NCBI GenBank assembly: GCA_015075405.1
Contig: JABTUK010000001.1
Location: 1 to 64,000 of the forward strand
Reading direction: 5' to 3'
DNA: 64,000 nucleotides
From: Anaerolineales bacterium
GTDB lineage: Bacteria > Chloroflexota > Anaerolineae > 4572-78 > J111
Positions 32,605 through 40,210 of the stretch are shown in pieces. Numbering within the stretch: the stretch's first letter is position 1; each line of letters opens with the position of its first letter. Under the pieces are notes generated by a model that worked only from the letters and a program-made list of their open reading frames with translations, was not told where the DNA came from and ran no database searches. The translations under genes and the position numbers were made by a program.

Positions 32605-34251
32605 TTACACTTCCAGGACCATCGGGAAAATCATGGGGGCGCGGCGGGTGCGTTGATAGAGAAATTCGCTCAGGCTGTCGCGGATAGCGGTAGCAGCGGT
32701 GTCGCGGTGAACTTTGCCGCTTTCCAGCAGCTCGATGACCCGCTCCTTGGCCTCTTCAATCAATTCTTCGGAATCTCGCACGTAAACAAAGCCGCGCGAG
32801 ATAATATCGGGGCCATCAATCAACTGGCCGGTTTTCTCGTCAAGGGCCATGACCACCACCACAAAGCCATCGCGTGAGAGCAGATGGCGATCCCGCAGAA
32901 CCACACTGCCCACATCGCCCACACCCAATCCATCAACCAAAACCTGCCCGCTGGGAACACGCTCGGTCAGATAGGCGATGTCTTCTTCAAACTCGATCAC
33001 TTGCCCGTTTTCGATCACAAAAATGTTTTCCGGTGGAATACCCACCGCCTCGCCCAGACGGCCATGCAGCACCAGCATGCGGTATTCGCCCTGGATAGGT
33101 ATAAAATAGGTCGGGCGGACCAGTTCCAGCATCATCTTTTGTTCTTCTTGCGAGGCGTGGCCGGAAACGTGAACCGGCATCAAGCTCTGGTAGATCACGT
33201 CAACCCCCAACCGGAAGAGATTGTTGAGGGTACGATGGACCAGTTCCTCGTTGCCAGGGATAGCGGTGGCCGAGAGAATGACCGTATCGCCCTTTTTTAG
33301 GCTCACCTGGCGATGTTCCTGGTTAGCCATGCGCACCAGGGCGCTGGTCGGCTCACCTTGAGTGCCGGTGCAGACAATCGCAATTTGGCTGTCGGGATAA
33401 TCTTCCAGGTCGTCCACGTGGACCATCATATCTTCGGGGGCGCGCAGGTAGCCCAGGGCCAGGGCCATTTTGACATTATCCACCATACTCCGGCCCACCA
33501 CGGCCAGCTTGCGATTGTGGCGCATAGCCGTATTGATGACCTGCTGTACCCGCGAGATGTTGGAAGCAAAGGTTGAAACAATCACCCGCCCCTTAGCCTG
33601 ATCAAAAATCTGGTCGAATGTTTCGCTAACAATCTGTTCCGAGGGGGTGTGGCCGGGCCTTTCGGCATTGGTGCTGTCGGAAAGGAGTACCAAAACGCCT
33701 TCGTCGCCGTAGCGGCGCAGACGGTCAAAATCGGGCAGCCGGCCATCGGCGGGGTTTTGGTCAAATTTGTATTCGCCGGTATGGACGACCAGCCCGTTAG
33801 GAGTATAAATGGCATACCCCACCGCATCCGGGATGGAGTGGCAGACGTGGAACGGCTCGATAGTAAAAGGGCCAATTTCGATGACGCTGTTGGTGGTAAT
33901 GGTGTTGATTTCGGTTTTGGATAGGAGTTTGGCCTCTTTTAACTTGATTTCAATCAAGCCTCGAGTCAGTTGGGTGGCGTAAAGCGGAGCGGATACCTGG
34001 GGTAAAATGTAAGGCAGCGCGCCAATGTGGTCTTCATGACCGTGCGTTAAAAAAATACCCTTGAGCAAATCGGGGTTATCGAGTAAATAGGTTACATCGG
34101 GGATGACCAGGTCAATGCCCAGCATGTCATTTTCGGGGAACATCAACCCGCAATCAATGGCAATGGCGTCATCACCGTACTCGATCAAAGTCATATTGCG
34201 GCCAACTTCGCCCACGCCGCCCAGGGGCACAATTCGTAATGGTTCGGTCAT
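32605..34251 (-). CDS. rnj: Ribonuclease J (beta-CASP metallo-beta-lactamase fold)
   Basis: 548 aa from ATG 34251. Zinc-site motifs: DCGLMFPENDMLGIDLVIPD, LTHGHEDHIGALPY (HxHxDH), VCHSIPDAVGYAIYTPNG, VHTGEYKFD. The beta-CASP part has LLSDSTNAERPGHTPSE, VIVSTFASNISRVQQVINTA, VVGRSMVDN and HVSGHASQEEQKMMLELVRP. A C-terminal domain follows (RDRHLLSRDGFVVVVMALDE). RNase J combines 5' exonuclease and endonuclease activity in mRNA turnover and rRNA maturation. It stands alone; a TTGACC-N17-TAAACT promoter overlaps a 26-bp palindrome upstream, which suggests specific control. Confidence 0.96.
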   Translation of the reverse strand: MTEPLRIVPLGGVGEVGRNMTLIEYGDDAIAIDCGLMFPENDMLGIDLVIPDVTYLLDNPDLLKGIFLTHGHEDHIGALPYILPQVSAPLYATQLTRGLIEIKLKEAKLLSKTEINTITTNSVIEIGPFTIEPFHVCHSIPDAVGYAIYTPNGLVVHTGEYKFDQNPADGRLPDFDRLRRYGDEGVLVLLSDSTNAERPGHTPSEQIVSETFDQIFDQAKGRVIVSTFASNISRVQQVINTAMRHNRKLAVVGRSMVDNVKMALALGYLRAPEDMMVHVDDLEDYPDSQIAIVCTGTQGEPTSALVRMANQEHRQVSLKKGDTVILSATAIPGNEELVHRTLNNLFRLGVDVIYQSLMPVHVSGHASQEEQKMMLELVRPTYFIPIQGEYRMLVLHGRLGEAVGIPPENIFVIENGQVIEFEEDIAYLTERVPSGQVLVDGLGVGDVGSVVLRDRHLLSRDGFVVVVMALDEKTGQLIDGPDIISRGFVYVRDSEELIEEAKERVIELLESGKVHRDTAATAIRDSLSEFLYQRTRRAPMIFPMVLEV

Positions 34252-34281
34252 GTCAACTCTCAATTTCTAGCTTTTTATCAT

Positions 34282-34314
34282 AGTTTAAGCGTTTGATCCA
34301 AATTGGTCAAACGC
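34282..34314 (-). promoter_or_regulatory. RNase J promoter overlapping a 26-bp palindrome
   Basis: Minus strand TTGACC (34310-34305), 17-bp spacer, TAAACT (34287-34282). The -35 box lies inside GCGTTTGA...TCAAACGC (34289-34314), whose 8-bp arms are perfect and whose centre (TCCAAATTGG) is nearly so. Confidence 0.6.
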
Positions 34315-34406
34315 AGGCGAAGATTCCGACGGATTAAGGATATTCTTCCTGTTTGCCGGGACTCAAGCGCGTTGACGTGAACTGTAGAAAAATATATAAT
34401 CATCTT

Positions 34407-34499
34407 CAGTGGATCCAAATTTCCCGTAGGATGGCATCCCTATGCCGCCCGCTGACGCATAGGGATGCGCCAGCTACCAGTGAAAAATTGGATCTACTG
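34407..34499. mobile_element. 93-bp MITE-like element, copy 2
   Basis: Starts CAGTGGATCCAAATTTC and ends GAAAAATTGGATCTACTG (terminal inverted repeats with a few mismatches). Inside, GGCATCCCTATGC and GCATAGGGATGCGCC form a 12-bp perfect stem. Same length and right end as copy 1 at 8328-8420. It lies directly upstream of a toxin-antitoxin pair. Confidence 0.7.
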
Positions 34500-34535
34500 A
34501 TCTTAGCCATTAAGGGGTCAAGTTCAGAGGTTAGT

Positions 34536-34862
34536 ATGCTAAAGGTTCAAATCAAAGAAGAATACGCGGATATTCTGGACCCATTGCAAGAAAGTGTGGA
34601 TGAAGCCCTACACCGTTACGCCTTGGAGAAAGTACAGACTCGTATCCTGGAATTGGAACAGCGAGCGCAGGACTGGGAAGAAAGGTATGGATGCAGTTAT
34701 GATTTGTTTGCTTATCGAACGGCTACCGATGAAGAGTATGTAAAGCAACTTGACGCCTCTGCGGCAACACAGCAGTGGGAAGGAGATTTGATCTCCTGGG
34801 AATTTGATACCGAGGCCTTGCGCGAGTGGCGACGTCATTTGCAGAAACTCTTGACCAAGTAA
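34536..34862 (+). CDS. Putative antitoxin of a TumE-like module
   Basis: 108 aa from ATG 34536 (CAGAGG before it); a longer frame from 34353 runs through the repeat element and is rejected. It is helical and acidic: DPLQESVDEALHRYALEKVQ, RILELEQRAQDWEERYGCSY, then EWEGDLISWEFD-like text (QWEGDLISWEFDTEALREWR). The RYG...DEEY...W segment matches the antitoxin at 54404 in order. The gene overlaps the toxin-like gene by 37 bp. No DNA-binding motif is obvious. Naming rests on the partner and on the second pair in this window. Confidence 0.65.
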   Translation: MLKVQIKEEYADILDPLQESVDEALHRYALEKVQTRILELEQRAQDWEERYGCSYDLFAYRTATDEEYVKQLDASAATQQWEGDLISWEFDTEALREWRRHLQKLLTK

Positions 34863-35245
34863 TTGTACTGTTTCAGGCAGCTTTTTCGCATCCCGTTATC
34901 TTACGGCGTGAAGAGCGGCCCCAGGTAGCCATCCTGGAAATGAGCGGGGATTATGGTCTATGTCAGGTACATCTACGAGAGATTTGGCGGGCTGATGGTT
35001 CCCGAAAATACGCCTATTACGTGTTAAATCAATCGAATATCATAGTTGGTTTCGACAATGCTGCGGACCCAAGAGCTTTGCGCCTTAAGTACGGTAAAGA
35101 TTTTGTCCTTCACCGCTTAGAATTAATTCCACATTACCACACCGAAGATAAATCCACCATTGAATTGACTCAAGAAATGGACTGTGCTGCTTTTATCGCT
35201 TGGCTGAAAAACAATTTGCCTTATGTATCAAACTCAGGTGAATGA
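34826..35245 (+). CDS. TumE/DUF6516-like putative toxin
   Basis: 139 aa from GTG 34826. The family-like core reads REIWRADGSRKYAYYVLNQS, then VGFDNAADPRALRLKYG and a His pair in LELIPHYHTED. This compares with KYAYYWLDAHNGLITGWDNA and the HPDHKH segment of the protein at 54058, so both are members of one family. TumE-like proteins are described as small toxins paired with a helical antitoxin. The mechanism is not readable here. Its 3' end overlaps a 47-codon kinase fragment by 23 bp. Confidence 0.65.
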   Translation: MATSFAETLDQVIVLFQAAFSHPVILRREERPQVAILEMSGDYGLCQVHLREIWRADGSRKYAYYVLNQSNIIVGFDNAADPRALRLKYGKDFVLHRLELIPHYHTEDKSTIELTQEMDCAAFIAWLKNNLPYVSNSGE

Positions 35246-35366
35246 TCTCCTTCCAATCGAGTCCATCTTGGAAAACCGCTATCGGATTGAGACGCTACTC
35301 GGTAGCGGTGGCTTTGGTACTATCTATCGCGCATTAGATATGAAGCAACAACGCCGGCCTAAATAA
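35223..35366 (+). pseudogene. 47-codon N-terminal fragment of a Ser/Thr protein kinase
   Basis: An ORF from ATG 35223 to TAA 35364-35366 encodes PIESILENRYRIETLLGSGG-FGTIYRALD and a short basic end. This is the start and glycine-rich loop of a bacterial Hanks-type kinase; the VAVK lysine and everything after are missing. It overlaps the toxin-like gene by 23 bp, and its stop codon overlaps the ATG of the glycosyltransferase gene (TAATG). It is best read as a remnant of a kinase gene deleted when the glycosyltransferase was joined here. A tiny translated product is possible. Confidence 0.75.
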
Positions 35367-37849
35367 TGCGCCGATCTACAACTCCCCACAAATTGCACTC
35401 TTCACCGAACACTGTTTATCCAATCTTATCTTTAGCCCGCCCGCTGACAGCCCCCCTGATATTGCTGCTGGCTGCCGCCCTTCGTTTCTACAATCTATCC
35501 GGCCAATCCCTCTGGGCCGACGAGGGCAACAGCGCGGCTCTGGCCCGGCGCGGTTTTATCGAAATTGCCCGGCGCACCGCCTTTGACATTCACCCTCCTT
35601 TTTATTATTGGCTGCTAAAAAGCTGGACTTTTGTCTTTGGGACCAGCGAAATCGGCCTGCGCTCGCTGTCGGTGGTGTTGGGGGTGGCTCTGGTTTATGT
35701 GATTGGGATTTTGGGCACGCGCTGGTTCAGCCCGCGTGTGGGCCTGCTGGCCGCGTTCATCGCCGCCGTTTCGCCGCTGCAAATTTACTACTCGCAAGAA
35801 GCCCGCATGTACATGCTGCTTACCCTGTTGAGCAGTTTAACCGTGCTACTAGCCTCACTCCTGTGGGAAAACGACCGCCCTTCTTCCTCCCCGTCTACCG
35901 TCTACCGTCTACCGTCTACCTGGATTTATGTTGGGGTCGTTACTGCCGGCCTTTACACCCACTATGCCTACCCGCTTGTCCTGCTGGCGGTCAACCTGGC
36001 TGCCTTACTCTGGTTCTGGCAATCTGGTTGGAAGGGTATCACGTATCACGTATCACGTATCATGTTTCATCATTCGCCATTCGCCATTCGCCATTGGTTC
36101 ACCCTCCAAATTATCCCCATTCTCCTCTACCTGCCCTGGCTGCCGATTGCCTGGCGACAAATTACCACCTGGCCTTCTGAAAAGCAAAGCGCCTCGCTCC
36201 TGGCAACCCTGGAAACAATTTCAACCACCTTGTTGTTTGGCCTCTCCTGGCCCTTCGATTGGGGATTAATGCCCGTCATCGGCCTGGTCGTAATACTACT
36301 TTTGACAATCCTTTACGCCTCACGCCTCACGCCTCAGAGCGAAGCCTCCCCCTGGGACGCTTCACGCCTCACGCTGTTCTGGCTCTGGTTTTTGCTTCCG
36401 GTCTTGCTTACAATTACTGTTTTCAGCCCCGCCTTTCTCAAATTTCTGCTCGTCGCGGCCCCGGCTTTGGCTTTGCTGCTGGCCTGCGCGATAGAAGTCA
36501 TCAGGGGTCAGGGGTCACGCATCACGCATCACGCATCACGCATCACTTTAAATTATCTGATTGGTAGTCTGTTCCTGGCCGCCCTGGTCAGTGCTTCGGC
36601 TTTATCCCTCTATCACTATTTTACCAACCCCGTTTACGCCCGCGACAACTATCGGGGGATTGCCAATTTTATTAAAGCCGTCGGCGGACCGGATGATGCC
36701 GTCATTTTAAATGCCGAAGGGCAGCAGGATGTCTTTAACTATTACTTCTCGAAGACCTCTGCCCCCGAAGCGCCGGTTTATCCACTGCCGCGCCGCCGCC
36801 CCCTCGACGAGGCGGCTACCTTGACCGAACTCCAAACGATTGCGGCCAGGGCCAACAAAATCTACGCGGTCTATTGGGCCACCCAGCAAGCCGACCCTCA
36901 GGGGGTAATTGAGGCGTGGCTTAACACCCACCTGTTCAAAGCCAGCGATCAATGGTATGGCAACGTCCGCCTGGTGAGTTATGCCAGCCCGCTGGAGAAT
37001 ACCGGCTTATCCTTGACGCCGCTCGACTACCAGCTTGGACCACACATCCGCTTGAAAGGGTACGCGCTGTCCGCATCCCAAATTGTGCCGGGTGACATTC
37101 TGCAAGTGACGCTCTCCTGGCAAACCGACGCGCCGCTGCGGGCTGATGAAAACTACACGGTTTTTGCGCAAGTGCTGGATCAGGCCGATCACCTGGTCGG
37201 CCAGCGCGATGCCGCGCCGTTGACCCCAACCTCCGCCTGGCCGGTCAATCAACCCGTGGTCGATGCGCACGGCGTTTTTATCGAACCGGGCACGCCGCCC
37301 GGTCTCCACCGGCTGATTGTTGGGCTGTACGACAGCCAGACGGGCCAACGCCTGCCGGTGGCCGAGGGGCAGGATTTTGTCGAATTGGGTCAGGTGGAGA
37401 TCATCCGTCCCCAGCCGCCCCTCCCGCCCGAAGCTTTCAGGATGCAGGTCGCGCTGAACACACCGATGTTAGAAGTCACCCTGCTGGGCTACGATTTGTA
37501 CAAGCTGGGCCATCGCTCTGCCCCCGATACGCCGCTCTACCCCGGCGACCCGGTGCAACTGGTGGCCTATTGGCAGGCGCGCGAGCCGGTGCGCTGGCTG
37601 GAAGATCAGCTTTTTATTCAAGTGGTTACAAACAGCGGGGAGGCTACGCCTGTTTTTGTAACGCGCCCGCCGGCAGGGACAACGTATCCTATTCAAGATT
37701 GGCCTGAAGGGGAGATTATCCGCGCCCAGTACAACTTTTTTTTGGGGGATCTTTCGCCGGGAATTTACCGCCTGGCTCTAACTCTGACCGCCCAGGAAAC
37801 ATCATCCCAGCGTGTGGTGGCGCTGACCAAGCCTTTTCGAGTAGAATGA
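35366..37849 (+). CDS. GT39/ArnT-like membrane glycosyltransferase with heptamer-repeat inserts
   Basis: 827 aa. The start of a PMT/ArnT-type (GT-C) enzyme is clear: LRFYNLSGQSLWADEGNSAA with the catalytic Asp, FDIHPPFYYWLLKSWTFVFG, and AVSPLQIYYSQEARMYMLLT. About eleven helices extend to residue 430. The remainder is extracytoplasmic, with beta domains (GDILQVTLSWQTDAPLRADE, LHRLIVGLYDSQTGQRL). It should transfer a sugar from a lipid-linked donor outside the membrane. Four loops between helices are encoded by tandem heptanucleotides (35891, 36036, 36315, 36503), giving seven-residue peptide repeats such as PSTVYRL and SRITHHA. Translation probably couples to the kinase fragment upstream. Confidence 0.85.
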   Translation: MRRSTTPHKLHSSPNTVYPILSLARPLTAPLILLLAAALRFYNLSGQSLWADEGNSAALARRGFIEIARRTAFDIHPPFYYWLLKSWTFVFGTSEIGLRSLSVVLGVALVYVIGILGTRWFSPRVGLLAAFIAAVSPLQIYYSQEARMYMLLTLLSSLTVLLASLLWENDRPSSSPSTVYRLPSTWIYVGVVTAGLYTHYAYPLVLLAVNLAALLWFWQSGWKGITYHVSRIMFHHSPFAIRHWFTLQIIPILLYLPWLPIAWRQITTWPSEKQSASLLATLETISTTLLFGLSWPFDWGLMPVIGLVVILLLTILYASRLTPQSEASPWDASRLTLFWLWFLLPVLLTITVFSPAFLKFLLVAAPALALLLACAIEVIRGQGSRITHHASRITLNYLIGSLFLAALVSASALSLYHYFTNPVYARDNYRGIANFIKAVGGPDDAVILNAEGQQDVFNYYFSKTSAPEAPVYPLPRRRPLDEAATLTELQTIAARANKIYAVYWATQQADPQGVIEAWLNTHLFKASDQWYGNVRLVSYASPLENTGLSLTPLDYQLGPHIRLKGYALSASQIVPGDILQVTLSWQTDAPLRADENYTVFAQVLDQADHLVGQRDAAPLTPTSAWPVNQPVVDAHGVFIEPGTPPGLHRLIVGLYDSQTGQRLPVAEGQDFVELGQVEIIRPQPPLPPEAFRMQVALNTPMLEVTLLGYDLYKLGHRSAPDTPLYPGDPVQLVAYWQAREPVRWLEDQLFIQVVTNSGEATPVFVTRPPAGTTYPIQDWPEGEIIRAQYNFFLGDLSPGIYRLALTLTAQETSSQRVVALTKPFRVE
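35891..35920. repeat. CCGTCTA heptamers inside the glycosyltransferase gene
   Basis: Four exact CCGTCTA units plus two bases. They encode a loop after the fourth or fifth helix (PSTVYRLPST). Confidence 0.9.
36036..36095. repeat. GTATCAC and CATTCGC heptamers inside the glycosyltransferase gene
   Basis: Four GTATCAC/T units (36036-36063) and three CATTCGC units (36071-36091), encoding ITYHVSRI and SPFAIRH. Confidence 0.9.
36315..36377. repeat. ACGCCTC heptamers inside the glycosyltransferase gene
   Basis: Three ACGCCTC units (36315-36335) and, 21 bp on, ACGCTTC-ACGCCTC-ACGCTG (36357-36376). Both blocks encode ASRLT in the same frame. Confidence 0.85.
36503..36547. repeat. AGGGGTC and ACGCATC heptamers inside the glycosyltransferase gene
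   Basis: Two AGGGGTC units (36503-36516) and four ACGCATC units (36517-36544) without a gap, encoding RGQGSRITHHASRIT before a helix. Confidence 0.9.
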
Positions 37850-37853
37850 AAAA

Positions 37854-37909
37854 GGAAGATTGGAAGAATGGAAGGCTGGAATTATAGATACGCAACCTTC
37901 CAACCTTCC
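37854..37909. repeat. TGGAAGNN / AACCTTCC repeat hairpin
   Basis: TGGAAG-type octamers (37854-37882) followed by two AACCTTCC octamers (37894-37909). The blocks pair and lie between the convergent glycosyltransferase and SH3 genes, where they could act as a terminator. Confidence 0.75.
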
Positions 37910-37912
37910 ACC

Positions 37913-38869
37913 TCACCAGTTCTTCCGCCAATTAGCGGTGACAATGGATTTTTCAGCGGTAATTTCAACGGGGATAGACTCCGACAGCACGGCTTTAATC
38001 GTCTGCCGGTCATCGGTATCAACCACGGTTAAGGTCCAGATGCAGGGGACGGGTTTGGTATCAACGGTCAGGTCATAAAAACCGGCCGGCCAGTCTTTGC
38101 CATCGCGATAAGGTCCCCAGCCCACCGGGCCCGAAGGAAAGGAGATGGCCGAAAAGTTGCCGCACTTGGCCTGCACAAAAACGCCGTTGACCGGGTTGCC
38201 GTTGACATCTTTGATGTCGCCCAAAAAGCGGGTCAGGCCGGCGTTGCCGTCATCATACCAGCCGGTTGGTTCGAATTGGTACTTGGGCTTTTCCGGTTCG
38301 GGCGGGGGGGCGGCAGCGGCCGGTTGTGCAGCGACTGCTTGCACTGGCGCGGGCGGCCCTTCAACAGCGGCCACGCTCTCGGCATTGCTGGCGCTGACCA
38401 CACTGCTGGCCACCCAGCCGGTCGAGCCACTCAACTCGATTTGCCACCACGACGTATCCTGATTACGGCCAGTGATTTTGACCGGCGCGTTCGCATCTAG
38501 CGAGCCGATTATGGGATAGTTGGTGCCAGGCCCGGAACGAATATTGACCGTGCCGGGCGCGACCAGTTGCGGCTCAATCTCGGCCTGGGCGGCTGCTTCA
38601 TCCTGCGGAGCAGTTTCTGGGGGGGCGCTGGCGTTATCAGGCGCTAAAACGCGGGTGGCTGTAGGGGTGGGGATGAGCGGCGTGGGGGTGGGGGTGGGAA
38701 TAATGATGGCGGGAGCTTGAGCCGGGGCCGGGGTGAAGGTGGGCGCAGGCGTGCGTGTGGCCCGCTGCGGGCCAAAATCCGAGGAAACCAGCCGGTCAAA
38801 GAGCGTGGCAAAAATCAAATAATTGACTAAAATTAAAATTATGGCTAAACTCCAATAGCGAGCCTTCAT
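37913..38869 (-). CDS. Membrane-anchored SH3-domain protein
   Basis: 318 aa. N-terminal helix (WSLAIILILVNYLIFATLF), then a Pro/Thr linker to about residue 100. One bacterial SH3 domain follows: VNIRSGPGTNYPIIGSLD, ITGRNQDTSWWQIELSGSTG-WVASSVV. A second Ala/Pro linker leads to a C-terminal beta domain with two Cys (VNGVFVQAKCGNFSAISFPS, FYDLTVDTKPVPCIWTLTV) that repeats in kind across this organism's extracytoplasmic proteins. SH3_3 domains usually bind cell-wall or other surface ligands. It converges on the glycosyltransferase gene. Function is otherwise unknown. Confidence 0.85.
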   Translation of the reverse strand: MKARYWSLAIILILVNYLIFATLFDRLVSSDFGPQRATRTPAPTFTPAPAQAPAIIIPTPTPTPLIPTPTATRVLAPDNASAPPETAPQDEAAAQAEIEPQLVAPGTVNIRSGPGTNYPIIGSLDANAPVKITGRNQDTSWWQIELSGSTGWVASSVVSASNAESVAAVEGPPAPVQAVAAQPAAAAPPPEPEKPKYQFEPTGWYDDGNAGLTRFLGDIKDVNGNPVNGVFVQAKCGNFSAISFPSGPVGWGPYRDGKDWPAGFYDLTVDTKPVPCIWTLTVVDTDDRQTIKAVLSESIPVEITAEKSIVTANWRKNW

Positions 38870-38973
38870 TGGTTAGCCACCTCCACTGCGCTGAAGAACC
38901 TCTCTAACTTACCATAATCATTATACCACAACATTTTGTGTAGACATAATCTGACTCACCCTAAATAACACCC

Positions 38974-39966
38974 GTGGCTAATGTTTCCGTTATTTGTACG
39001 GTCCTCAACGAAGGGCCAGCCATCCAAAAGCTGCTCGACTCTCTGGCCGGGCAAACCCGCCCTGCCGACGAAATTATCTTTGTTGACGGCGGCTCCACCG
39101 ATGAGACGGTGGCTATTTTGCAGGCGTTCGCAGCCAAGCGGCATTTGCCGCTGCGGGTGATGGTGGCGCCGGGGGCCAATATCAGCCGGGGGCGCAACCT
39201 GGCTATCGAGGCCGCCGCCGGCCCGATTATCGCCAGCACCGATGCCGGGGTGCGACTGGACCCGTGCTGGCTAGAGGAACTGCTCAAACCTTTTCAGGCC
39301 ACCCCGCAGACAGCCGTCGTGTCCGGTTTTTTTGTGCCCGACCCGCAAACTGCCTTTGAGGTGGCGCTGGGGGCCACCGTTTTACCGGCCCTGGCCGACG
39401 TCAACCCGGCCACGTTTTTGCCCAGCAGCCGCTCGATTGCCTTCTTGAAATCGAGCTGGCAGGCGGCGGGTCGTTACCCGGAGTGGCTGGACTACTGCGA
39501 AGATTTGATTTTTGATTTTCGGCTGCGGGATGAGGTGGGGCCGTTCGCTTTTGCGCCCCAGGCGGTGGTTTATTTTCGACCGCGCAGCAGCCTGCGAGCC
39601 TTTTTTAAACAGTATTATCAATACGCCCGCGGCGATGGCAAAGCGGATTTGTGGCGCAAACGGCATGCCATTCGTTATTTCACCTATCTGGGGGCGCTGC
39701 CGTTTCTGCTTATGTTGATGATTCTGGTATCGCCCTGGTGGGGCTTGTTCGGCGCTCTTGTGGGGGGATGGGGCATGTTTTACACCCCCTACCGCCGCCT
39801 GCCCTCTCTCTGGCAGAGTCTTTCGGCGGTTCAAAAACTCCAGGCGGTGGGCTGGGTGCCGCTGATTAGAGTCACCGGGGATGTCGCCAAAATGCTCGGT
39901 TATCCGGCCGGCTGGAAATGGCGGCTGTCCCGGCTGCCCACGCAGCCGGAATTGCGCTGGCGTTAA
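38974..39966 (+). CDS. Family 2 glycosyltransferase
   Basis: 330 aa from GTG 38974, without a clear ribosome site. GT-A fold: VSVICTVLNEGPAIQKLLDS, DEIIFVDGGSTDETVAIL, GRNLAIEAAAGPIIASTDAG (the DxD-like place reads STDAGVRLD), then SRSIAFLKSSWQAAGRYPEW and YCEDLIFDFRLRDE. Two helices near residues 240-270 attach it to the membrane. It should transfer a sugar from a nucleotide donor in the cytoplasm, perhaps to the same surface glycan as the GT39-like enzyme and RfbD-like reductase in this window. The acceptor is not known. Confidence 0.9.
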   Translation: MANVSVICTVLNEGPAIQKLLDSLAGQTRPADEIIFVDGGSTDETVAILQAFAAKRHLPLRVMVAPGANISRGRNLAIEAAAGPIIASTDAGVRLDPCWLEELLKPFQATPQTAVVSGFFVPDPQTAFEVALGATVLPALADVNPATFLPSSRSIAFLKSSWQAAGRYPEWLDYCEDLIFDFRLRDEVGPFAFAPQAVVYFRPRSSLRAFFKQYYQYARGDGKADLWRKRHAIRYFTYLGALPFLLMLMILVSPWWGLFGALVGGWGMFYTPYRRLPSLWQSLSAVQKLQAVGWVPLIRVTGDVAKMLGYPAGWKWRLSRLPTQPELRWR

Positions 39967-40099
39967 AATGTTGTAGAGTGACAAACCTTTTCAAACGGAT
40001 TTCAAATCTGGTTGTGCTATACTCTGAATAGCCTCATTTAACAATTGAAATGTGGGACCATTGGCTAAAGAAAGCAAACGAAATTTGCTATTTTTTGGC

Positions 40100-40128
40100 T
40101 TGGCTATCTATTCTATGTAAGGTATAAT
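40100..40128 (+). promoter_or_regulatory. Promoter of the TPR kinase gene
   Basis: TTGGCT (40100-40105), 17-bp spacer, GG-TATAAT (40121-40128). The expected start near 40135 lies after the ATG at 40133, which argues that translation begins downstream at TTG 40211. Confidence 0.7.
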
Positions 40129-40210
40129 CAGCATGCGTGCCCCTTTTCTTAACCTGGACACCTGTTTATCTGACGAAAGATTATCCTACCATGCAGTGCA
40201 GGAGCGCACC

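Noticed and set aside
36503..36547. Possible CRISPR array
   Set aside because: Units are 7 nt with no spacers and lie in a coding frame.
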